Assembly (NCBI GenBank): GCA_026122225.1
Contig: JANEZZ010000399.1
Location: 2,366,001 to 2,430,000 of the forward strand
Origin: Heloderma charlesbogerti
Taxonomy: Eukaryota > Chordata > Lepidosauria > Squamata > Helodermatidae
DNA length: 64,000 bases
Direction: 5' to 3'
Made by a program: the position numbers and the translations under genes. The notes under the pieces are model-generated. The model was not told the DNA's origin. It worked only from the letters and a program-made list of their open reading frames with translations, and ran no database searches. Below are positions 48,301-60,300 of the stretch, in pieces (the stretch's first letter is position 1; each line of letters opens with the position of its first letter).

Positions 48301-51300
48301 CCTGATTTTAAAGCTGTCAGTAATAAACCTACACCCCCTCTATCCATTCTCTCTTTTAAATCATATGGAGAGTGTGGTGGGGGAAGTGTATGTTTCAGGA
48401 GATACACTGCCCGTATTTCTGCGTCTCTCTGAATTGTTCCTGACATTCCAGAAGGACCTAGATTTGCATTGGGGTGATTTGGGGGGCCCTTGCTTCTCAG
48501 GACAAAGCCTGAATCTAGCTCAATTAGCCCACTTTGGCTTGGGATTTGTCTGAATCCAGTGCAAACCACTAGTATCTAGTTACAATGTATTAAATGATTA
48601 AATATGATGTTGGAAGCCTTTTCACTAATGCCTACTGGTCATTGTAGCCTTTTAATTCAATTTCAGAGTAAATATGGAAGTCAAATGACACTATGCATTA
48701 TATTTCTGCAAAAGAACCCTTTTTTATTTGGGGTTTTTAGAAAGCATACTTTCTGTCACTCCTTGCTGCCCCTAGAATCCCGCTTTTCCAAAAACGTTCC
48801 TGACAGTGAAGGCTGGACTGACCGAAGAGAAGTTAGAATACAGTTCTGCCTCCACAAAATAATATGAACAAACTCTGTCTATAATAATAAAATCCCTGCT
48901 TATGTACAGAGTTCCTGAAATATGAACTGTTGAGAAAAAAATTATGACAGGTGGTAATGCAGTGAACACAGGCTTGTGTAATCAACTTCCTTTGCATGGA
49001 TGAGAAAGAAATGTCAGATTTTAAATAGTTCTGTATTGTTTTGTGAAAACTGAAAGAACTAATATAGGTAAGAATGTATGTAGTATTTAGTCCTTATTTC
49101 CCTTCCTTCCACCAGTCAGCTAAATTATGCCAACCACTAATTGCATCATGGAGGTTAACAGAAATCTTTGCTTCCCATGTACAGACTTGTATTGCATTAC
49201 ATAAAACAGCTTTAAGGTCTGTTCGTTTATGGAGCTTTGACAGATGTAAAAATGTTTGCATGGAATATAGCTAAGAATATTGGTCTGGAACCAGTTGGCA
49301 GAAATTCTGTTCCTCATCTTGAAATTATGGTTTATTTACTGCCAAATCCTGAATGTCTTTATGATTTAAAAGAATATTTCTGAATAAGAATCTTGAAAAC
49401 AATGCTTTATTTTTATCCCTGTTGGAACAAAAAGGGTGTGGTGAATCAGTGAATCATCCACGTTTCCCTTATATTTCTGTTCTTAAGCATACGTGCTGCT
49501 TTTGTTTCTTTTAATGCATTATGTGTTTTGAAATTGTACCTCGTTACGGCACTTAAATCACTAGCTTCCACTTGTAGGCTTCTAAAGGGGCTGAACCTAA
49601 GCTGTCAAGTTATCGTTTCACTCTTACACACTGTTCCTAAACTCACTAATGTGGAAGCAAGTTTGATTGAAAATAATGGGACTATGTAAATGTATTTAGG
49701 ATCTTGGTGCCAATCATTCTGCCTCAGCCTGTTCCTAGCACTCATTCTCCACACAGTACTTCTCTAGATAAGTGCGTACCCTATTTTCTCACAACCCAGT
49801 GCCCTGTTGCATGGCATGCAATCCTTAGGCCACAAGTCTGGACACTTGGCAAATGCTTCCAGTAGGCCAGTCACTTACAACCTTTCAGAGCCAGAATTCA
49901 CCTTTAACCCCAATTTGCATCATGGCACCCGTTTGTCATTTTTAGCAACTTCAAATTCAAATTTATCCTTCTCAGTTTTTTCCTCACCCCCTCCCCTTGC
50001 TCAAGAAGAGCAACAGCAACAAATACTACAGCAAGAAAATGGTGGAGGTGACACTGGTATAACCAGTAGAAGAATGGCACATTCTCATAGTTTAGAGCAG
50101 GCGTGGCCAACTTGTAGGCCAAAACATCTAGGGTTAATTATACCATCCCTTTCAATATCCTTGAGATGCCTTTGAGCTTGTGTATTTCACTTGAGCTCTC
50201 CACCAAGAGCCATTTCATACATAACACAGCAACAAATCTATGTTTGCCACTGAGTGTGCACTTGATGGAGCAATGAACATTTTCAACTCCCTACTGCATG
50301 TTTCCAAGTACAGGTTTGTTGTTACACATATTTTTAGGTGAACATTTAAAACATCCTAGGTTTACATTTTAAAAAGTAATGTGTGAATTGGAATCAGATT
50401 AGATGTACACCTTTTAAAAAAAGACACTGCACAAACACTTCTGAAGTGGCCTCAGTGCTGTTTCCTAGTTGCATCCCACTCACTCTTTTTTACATCCTTA
50501 ATTATTGTTATTGTTCGCTCCCCCTTTCCAGTTACAGCTGCTGAATGGCTTCACTTTGGCTGGAGTTTTCCCATTATTTTTTGGCAGATGAACATACATC
50601 ATTTGTTCAGTCAAAGAAAGTAAAAAAAAGAACTAAGAACGATACATAATTTTTATATTATCCATAAAATATTTTCCCCTGAGAAATAAACTATTTTTTA
50701 AAAAATTATAAGCCATTTTAAAAACCATCGATTGTTAGGATTTTTCTACTCACGAAACAGTTTTTGAAGACCAGTACAACATTTGTACATTGATGAATAG
50801 ATAAGGCAGTAGAGTCTGATGTACATCCTCTAGTACAAGGGTGCAGAACATCTTTCAGCCCAAGGGCAGACTTCCATTTCAGAGAAGCTTTCAGGGGCCA
50901 CACTCCGATGGTGAGTGGGGCCAAAATACAAGCATAATTAGGTTAAAGCTGTTATTCCCAGCAATTAAACCTTCAGAGAGACATTACAGCTGTATAGAAT
51001 GGGGAAAAATCTGCACAAAGGCTAAGAAACTACCAAATTACTGGTGGTTGGGTAAAAGAGGGTGGGGCTAGAGGAAGAGGGCGTGGCCATCTGGGGAACT
51101 CAGGCAGGCCAGATTTGGCCCCTGGGCCTGAGGTTCTGCTTCCCTGCTCTAGTGGTTAAAGAAATTTATTCTCTCTTACTGTTAGACTTTCTGTTTCTGT
51201 AAGCAAGGGTCCAGGATGACATCAATGCTCATTTGAGGGAGAGGGTTGTCCTGGCTCCCCTGAAAGAGGTAGTTGTGAGGCCTCTCCTGAAAAATCCTCT

Positions 51301-54300
51301 GGACCCAGAGGATTTTTCCCATTTCCAGCCAGTTCCAAATATTTCCTTTTTAGGCAAGGTGCAAAACTTGGCTTGGCTGTCCTTGGTAGCCAGCCAAAAC
51401 ATGTGCTCATTGAACATGTGTTGAAGCAGGACAGGTAAGGGCATGACTGTGATGTAATGCTGCATTTCAGAGGTGCCCTTAGGACCTCTAAGGCCCAGCG
51501 CAACTGTGGGGTCAGTCCCCCACCTTCCTCTCTGAGGAGGATGTGGTTGTGAATCTGTGTGCATGCTAAATCTTAGCTCTGTCTAATCTAAGCCTGGAGA
51601 AGGGTGGAGGTGACAGAGGCAGAGACGGAGTTGGGAGCCAGCAGACCAGCAAGTCCAGCATTAGAGACTATAACCAGATACTTCAATTTTGTTTTGGTTT
51701 TTTTTGTTTTTGTTTTATTTATTTTAAAGAAGAAAAACAAAACACAACAACAACATAAACACACAATACACATACACTAAAATATCTCTTAAGATTGTAA
51801 GTTATCTACCTTTGGCTCCCCTTACACAGCAAATGCTTACTATTCTCTGGTTCTTATCTTAGTTGTATATCATACATTGAGTTCACAGACATTATCTCCT
51901 TTCTCCTAATTTTAACAACAACAGAAAAAAGAGAATCAACCATCTCAAAGTTCAAAATCCACATACATAGATATCATTTTTCTCTATTTCTTGTACAAAT
52001 TCTATAAAAGGTTTCCAGTCTAACATAAATTTAGTTGTTGACCATTCTTTAATTATAATAGTAAGTTTTGCCATCTCTGCCAGTTCTATCATTTTCATGA
52101 TCCACTTGCTCATAGTTGGTATGGTTTCATTCTTCCACTTTTGTGCATACAATAACCTTGCAGCCATTGTCATGTAGAGAAAGAGGGTTCCCCCCTTCTC
52201 TTTTACATGTTTATCTATTAGTCCCAATAAAATAGTTTCTGGCTTTAGTTCTATAGTAGTCTTTAATATTCTTTGAGCTAAAGACTGTATTCATTTCCAA
52301 CATGTTTTAGCTTTTTTACAAGTCCACCATAAATGATAAAATGTTCCCTCTTGGTCTTCACATTTCCAACATTTTCCAGAAACACCTTTATACATTTTAG
52401 ACAATTTAAACAGTGACATATACCATCTATACATCATCTTACAAAAATTCTCTTTAAGGCTTGTACATAAAGTAAATTTTAAATCTTTTCCCCACATATT
52501 TCCCCAGTCTTCCATTGATATATTGTGACCAACATTTTGTGCCCATTTTATCATACCATCTTTTACTTGTTCATCCTCTGTCTCATACCTTAACAGTAAT
52601 TTATACAGATTTAGCAATAACATGTTCATCATTTGTACACAGTGCTCTTTCAAACTCAGATTCTGTTTGTTCAAATCCACCATTTTTCTCATCTATTTTA
52701 AACCTTTCTTTAAGTTGCAAATATGAAAACCACTGACATACATGACCTTCTTCCAATACGCTTTCCCTTGATTTTAACTTATATTCCCCTTGTGACAGTT
52801 CCAGTAAATCATTATATCTTATCCATTTATGCATACTGTCAAATTCTCTTCTATGCATTGCTTCTTGTGAAGATATCCTACGTGGTATTTTTGATAGAAC
52901 CTTAATTTATATTTATTCCAAATTCTTAATACAGCCCTTCTTATATAGAGATTATTAAAATCTACATTCACTTTTGTTTTATCATACCACAAATAACCAT
53001 GCCACCCGTATCTCAATTCATGTCCTTCTAGTTCTAAAAGTCTTTTATTTTTCAGCGTCACCCATTCCTTCATCCACATCAAGCAGCAGACAGAAAAATA
53101 GGTTTTAAAATCTGGTAATCCCAGGCCACCTGTTTCCTTTGCATCTTGTACATTTTTTATTTTAACTCTTGGGTTTTTTGCTTCCATATAAACTTCATTA
53201 TATCTGTCTGCCACTGCTTAAAAGGTAAATCCGATGTAATAATGGGTATCATTTGAAACAAGAGTAACATTCTAGGTAATACATTCATTTTGATTGTTGC
53301 AATTCTTCCCAAAAGTGATAGTTGTAATTTTTCCCATTTTAATAGGTCTTGTTTAATTTCATTCCACACTTTAACATAGTTATTTTGAAAAAGCATACAA
53401 TTCATATTTGTCAAAAGGACTCCCAAATATTTTACTTTCTTTTCAATTTGGATGCCAGTCTTATCCATCAACTTTTTTTTTCTTGAACATTCATATTCCT
53501 TGTTAAAAAATTTGTTTTCTGTTTATTAACTTTGAACCCTGCCACTACTCCAAATTCTTTTAATTTTTTCATTAAAATTTCAATTCCCTTTAAAGGTTCT
53601 TCCAACATAATCACCAAGTCATCTGCAAAAGCCTTCAGCTTATATTTCTTCTTTTTAATCTTTATTCCAGTAATTCGATCATCTTGTCTTATATCTCTGT
53701 TCAATAATTCTAGAACCAATATAAACAATAGCGGTGACAATGGGCAACCTTTCTTGTTCCTCTTTGTATCTCACAAGGTTTAGTCAGATCCCCATTTATA
53801 ATTATTTGAGCCTTTTGATCGGTGTATACTGATTTCACCAATTTTATAAAGTTTTCTCAAAAGTCCAGTTCTTCTAAAGTCTTAATTAAAAATGTCCAAT
53901 TGATATTATCAAATGCTTTCTCTGCATCTAAAAAGATCAGAGCTGCTTGTTTTTCTGGATTTTTTCCAAATATTCCACCACATTCAAGACCGTTCTTACA
54001 TTATCTCTCATCTGTCTCCTTGGTAAGAACCACTTTGGTCCTCATATAAAACTCCTGCAATATTTTCTTGAGCCTTTCTGCCAAAATTGTTGCAAGTATC
54101 TTATAATCATTGTTTAATAATGAGATTGGTCTGTAGTTTTTGTCGAGGTTAAATCCTGTCCTTCCTTAGGTATTAATGTTATATATGCTGTTTTCTATGT
54201 TTCCAGTATCTCCCCGTTTTCTAAAATATTGTTCATCATATTTTTCAACAGTTGTAAAATTTCTTCTTCGCACTTCTTATAATATAATCCTGATATTCCA

Positions 54301-57300
54301 TCTGGTCCCAGAGTTTTTCCCAATTTAATTTTTTTTATTGCTTCCACCATTTCATTTTCTGTTATTGGGCCATTCATCATTTGTTTTTGTTCCTTAGTAA
54401 TTTTTGGTCAATTTTGTTTATGAATATATCCATTAATTCTGAGGAGATACCAGATACTTCAATTTTGTAATCCATGTTATACACACTTCCTTACACAATT
54501 AAGGTGTATTTTTATAATAGACACTTGACATTATTCAACTAAAGAATACATTACAGAGCACTTTAAAGTCTATGTTAACCAATGTTGTCACCAAAAAAGA
54601 AATAGAGGCCAGTATTTTACATTAAATGACATATCTGCTGCCAAGATCTGATGGTTCTTTATGTTCTTGATATAAATAAGGCTGCCAAGGAAGTTTTATC
54701 ACTGCACAATTCTTCTTGATCTCTCAAAAGATGGATCTGGAGAATACTTGTAGTGGCTTGGGAACCTTTTCCCTATTCAGCATGAAAATCTTACCAGATC
54801 AAAACTCTCTCAGATCTTCATAGGTATTTTATAGTATAGGTACCCATACTTTATATTTATGGGTAAATTAAAATTATTCCTGTGCTACTTCACAATGTGA
54901 GACCCACTAAGCTGCAGGCAGGCCATTGGCCATTTACTGTGGACTCCCAGCGATGCCCTCTCTGTTTTTGAAGTCTCGGGTATGCAACAAAATCAGGAAC
55001 TATATCAAGCCCCTAGTGAGCTGCTACACATACACATTGGCCTCAATTTACTTAGTATATCGCGAGCCGTGCAGGCCTAGTTTCAGTTCTTTCTCATTTT
55101 ATAATTTCTTAAAGAATATCTAGTAGACACCGGCCAATCAAAGGAACATAAGAGAATCAATATAGTAACAGAGGAATTCTGACTCAATGGCACTATCTTA
55201 TCAGCTCAGATAATGTTGTGTCAGATTACTCTAGGAAACGAATTAAGGCAAGTTAAGCATTTGGGGATGGGGAAGAATATAAAACTTGGGTTCAGATGAT
55301 TTAGACCCAGTACTATTTTTGTATGGTTACTTTTTTGCTCAGTCCATCTAAAAACACATCTCTTTGCCATGGGACATATTTAATTTGATTATTGTTCAAT
55401 ATGGTGACATCTGGCATGCCACATCAGAGCAAACAACATTCACATGAAATATTTACTGTATGGCACTGGTATGGTAGAAGTCACCTTGTGAAGAAGTATC
55501 CACATCAAAAAGTAATGTGAGAATTGAGCCTAATGTTTTCAAGCTAAAAGCCTTATAGCTAAATGAGAAATGCTTTTTGATCTAAAAATAGTAGTCCTTA
55601 ATGCAGCATTTACCCTTCTGAACAAAAACAATGAAACTTCAAAGCTGAAATCTGTGTACAGCTTCCATGTTAAAGTACATCTTCATGAAATAAATGAATA
55701 TTGGATGTTATAAACATAAATTTAGTGTAAATATACTGTGAAATATGGATTTAATTTACCCAGGACCACTCAGTTGATCAGGCTGAGAGGTTTGGGATCT
55801 TATGAGGAGGAGAAGAACATGCAAACAACCAATGTAGATGAAAGAAAAGGAGGTTTATTGAAATAAAAGAAATAAGCAAAAGTAGAACCTCCCCAGTGAG
55901 TTGTACACTCTCTGAGGCTGAAGAGGTCACACACCTCTCAGGCACAAACTTAGTTACAAAGAAATCTCAAAGAGTTTCAAGCCCTCTGAATCTCAAGAGG
56001 TGGAACGCCTCTTAGATTAGAGTCCCAAACCAACAATCCTCAAGAAGTTGCATGCTTCTCTGAGGCTTAAGAGGTTACACGCCTCTTAAGGTAGAAACTT
56101 AGTTACCCAAATGTGGTGCATTAAGTGACTAAATATACAGTTAGCCCCTGTTTGTTGCTCAGTTCCAGATCGGTCCAACTGCCGCAAATGGCCCACTGAG
56201 GCACAGGTGATACAGTGTCAGCCAGGCCCAAGCCTAAGCGTGCTGTCTTATATCCTAAACCAAACGGTTAAGTATAACAGAACAAAGATAGCTGTGCCCT
56301 ATCTAAGCCCTGGACAGTAAAATCCTCTCCCTTGATTTTACCCAATGCATACTCACCACAACGCTATGAAGTACTTGGCCAGAGCACTTAATACGTGTCC
56401 CGTGGATCAAGGGTACTGTTGGTATGTGCACATACAAATGATCCAGATGCAACCACGCCCCTCCCAAACAATGGCAGATTCAGGGGTTTTATACTCTTTT
56501 TCCCTTGTTGGGGCTCATGAGATCAAAGAGCGGTTCAGTATGTTCCTTGTTGATAAGATTGACATTTGCTCTGGACAGCCAGGCACCTCCTTCCGACTCC
56601 CCAACATTTCCATAATCATAAAGTGCTGTCCTTGTTATCAGAACATCTGCAGATACTCTTTTATTGGCCCATGTCCACAACTGGTACTTTGGCAATCTTC
56701 AGCACATACCAGAGCACCCTCATCTGGCCCTCCTGCAATAACACCATTCACTCTCCGTTCACACCTCCCCTTCCTGGTGTAGGCTATTCACATGACATGG
56801 ACTGGTTTAGAATGTTGACCTTTTCACATTTCATAGTGTTCTAAACTCACACACAGATACAGATTACATCTCAGGATGTTTACAATTCAGGCTTGTATTC
56901 AGGGTCAAACTCTGCATTCTATTTCTTTTCACACCACATTTGTTACATTGCAGAAGAAAATAAGAGTACATCAGGCGCCAGAAGTCTACAAGATTATCTG
57001 CTATGAGCAGGGAGAGAAGTTATAGATAGAAGTAATCTTTATTGACAAAAATCAAGTAAAGGTGGATTTAAGAAATAAGAGAAATTAATAATAGATATAT
57101 TTACAGAGTCTTATTAATTGGTAATTACGATGCGTAGTATCCAATATTAGCCCTGCATAGAGTAGACCCGTTGAAATGAATGAGTCAAGTTAGTTCTTTC
57201 AGTGGGTCTACTCTGTGTTAGACGAACGCTGGGCACTACCCCATAATAGGTAAACAGAACCTTCATGTACAGAGGTGCTATACCTTTGACTGCAGAGAAC

Positions 57301-60300
57301 AGGAGAGGGCCGTTGCCTCCATGCCCTACTTGTGAGCTTCCAGAGGCTGGAACAAAATGGTGGACATTGATATGATCTTCACAGCAGTTCTTATATTATA
57401 AATGGCGACTAAGTATATAGTCCTATACACACTTACCTCGGAATAAGACCCATTGAACGCAGTGGGACTTACTTCTCATTACACATACATAGGATTGCAC
57501 TATAAATGTAATAAACTAGAAATTTATAGACAAATTTTTCTTTCTCTGGCCTCCACTTTTTGCCACTAGAACCTGCATTTTTCCCAGCCCCCGGCTCTCC
57601 CAACTGTTCTGGCACTGGACAGTATCCAGTGCCACAGCTACCGATTGCAGAAGCAAGCAGAAACACTTGTTTCCAAAATGGGGCAGGTCAGCAGAGCTGA
57701 CTTGTTTCCACTGCCCTATTCCGGAAAAAGTGTTTTTGCTTATTTCCAGGACTGCTTTAAGAAGTGCTAGTTTGTGTAGCTCTAGTGGTAGGTCCCACGA
57801 ACACAATGAAACTAGCAGAGGTGGATCACCAGTACTAGATACTGCACATTCTTTCCCTCAGGCTGCTGACCATATTTATATGTTTATTTATTTTAAAATG
57901 TATATCCCACCTTCTTAAAAAATCAAAGCAGCTTTAGATATTTGTACAATGAATAAACAAGTATTATAGACCATACCCAGTGGTGCTTTATCATCTTTTC
58001 CTTCCTGGTGATTTTAAAATGTATATCCCGCCTTTAAAAAAAAAAAAAATCAAAGCAGGTGACAGCAATAAAATATACATATAATAAAACCAAATCCACA
58101 AAATCCAATAAACAACCATTAGAAAACACCAGCATCATAACAAAAATAAAAATCTAAACTCACCAATGACAGCAACTCCAAAGCCCCAAAACCAAAGTGA
58201 AGAGAAAGGCCTTAACATATTCATCACAAGGAGAGCAAACTTTTTCAGCTAATGGTCTGCCTTAAACAACCAGGTTTGTCCAAATACCATAAACCATAAA
58301 GTGTTGGGGTTTGGTGAATCTCAACTGGAAGGGCATTCTACATGGTGGGTACCACCACTTCTTTTTACTGTCCACCATGCCTCAAACATCTGAGGAATTT
58401 GGAGCAGGGTCTCAGATGGTGGGTGGAGTGTGCAGGGAAATGCATATGGAAATAGGCAGTTCTTAAGGTACCCAGGTCCTATGCCATTTAGGGCTTTAAA
58501 ATTTAAAACCAGAACCATGCATCGGGCCTTGAAACAAATTGACACCTAGCCTAGATCAAACAAAACAGGCATAATACATTATTTTATTTATTTACAACAT
58601 TTGTATACCGCTAAACAGATTCCGAAGCAGTGAACAACAAAAGATAAAATGAACAAAAGATAAAAAAAGAAACATATTAACATTATTCTTTAAAAAACAA
58701 CAACAAAGCAACAATAAAACCAAGGTTGGTTAACTAAGGAAGCCTTCCTGGAAAAGAGCTGTTTTAAGAGCTGCTTACTGCCGTCAATATCCTGGCAGCA
58801 GCTTTTTGCACTAGTTGCAGTTTCTCAACATTTTTCAAGTGCAGCCCCACATGGTGCATGTTACGGTAGTCTAACCTGGAGGTAACTGGGGCATGAGTGA
58901 CTGTGGTGAAATCCTCTTTCATCAGGTAAGGTTGTTGCTGGCGTACCAGCTGGAGATGGAAAAGGTTGTTCCTTTCCACCAACACCACCTGCACATCCAA
59001 CAGGAGCTCTGGGTCAAGGAGCACACCCAAACTATGGGTCTGATCTTTTAGGGGAAATGTAACCTCTTCCAAGATAGGCTGCACCCCTAAACCCAAATCA
59101 TGTGGTCCACTCTGCAGCAGCGCCGTCTCCACTCAGCCTTCCCTCAGATCCTGCTTACTAGCCCCACTAACTCTGTCATCATCTGTCATCATTTATTTAT
59201 TTGTATACTGCTTTTCCACAGAAGTGTGCCCAAAGGGGCTCACAGTATAACAAACGAACAGCAGTAAATATAATTTACAACATATCAAATGAACAGCAGT
59301 AAATGTAGCAGCTGTGTTCAAAAAATACAATAGGAACAATTACAAACAACCATAGTGTTGGTCAATAAATATATAAAATACAATATCAAATAGAACAATA
59401 GAAATAAATTAACCTAATCCAGTATCTTAGCACTAAACAAGACAGAGAATAAAGTGTAACATACAAATATAAATATCATTCCTTACAAGAATAAATAACT
59501 CTGTTCAAGAAAGGCAACAGGAGTTTCTACACAGTTAGCCTACAAACACTGGTTGGTAGCCATCCCCACAGGTCCCCACCCCCACTTGGGGAAGCAAAAA
59601 CCACCGCCACCCCCTGTAATTCCCACAAACACTCAAAGCCTCAACATTACTTTGTTTTTCCCCACCAAGCACCCGCTTCCAGCACCCAGCCCGAGGCAGC
59701 AGGCTCCACCATACTCCAAAGTGGTGTGGTGAGACAGGCAGAAATGCTCAGCCCCTTGATGGCAGTCTCTCTCCACCAAGCACACCCTCCCCCATGCCTA
59801 GGGAGCAGGCCCCATCAGGTTCCAAGGGGGGGTGAGACAGGTGGAAATGCTCAACCCCCTGATATCAGTCTCCCTCTACCACGCACTTCCTTTGTCCTTT
59901 GGGTCCCTGGTCTTAGTTCTTCCAGCCTTTAAGCCCCTCTTACGAGTCTGCTTTCCATCAGACTCCCTGCCTTCTGTCTGTGTGTGTGAGTGTGTGAATA
60001 TAGAGGGAGAGAGAGTAGGCAGGTGTGTTTTGACAAAAGTATCTAAGTATGGACTGAAAGTTTAAATGAAACTTTGAGGGGGAGAGGTGGCTGGAGCATG
60101 AAAATAAAAGTGTATTCGTGTCATCAAATTATGCCATGTTAGAGATCAATTCCAGACAAACTGGACGATAATGTATTTGCGAGTATGTTCTTGAGAATAA
60201 AAATGTTTACTTATGCAATAATTTTAAATTTCAGAAATTTAAGAGAAGCTAGAGATAATGCTGTGACTGAAAAAGAGAGAGCTGTTGCAGCTGAAAAAGA

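Noticed and set aside
49807..50175. 122-residue plus-strand frame
   Set aside because: No family recognised, no splice or promoter context, and it overlaps a hAT-type half element at its end.
55914..56110. CRISPR-like spaced repeats
   Set aside because: Three degenerate units inside an LTR-like element in a vertebrate genome, with no spacer regularity.
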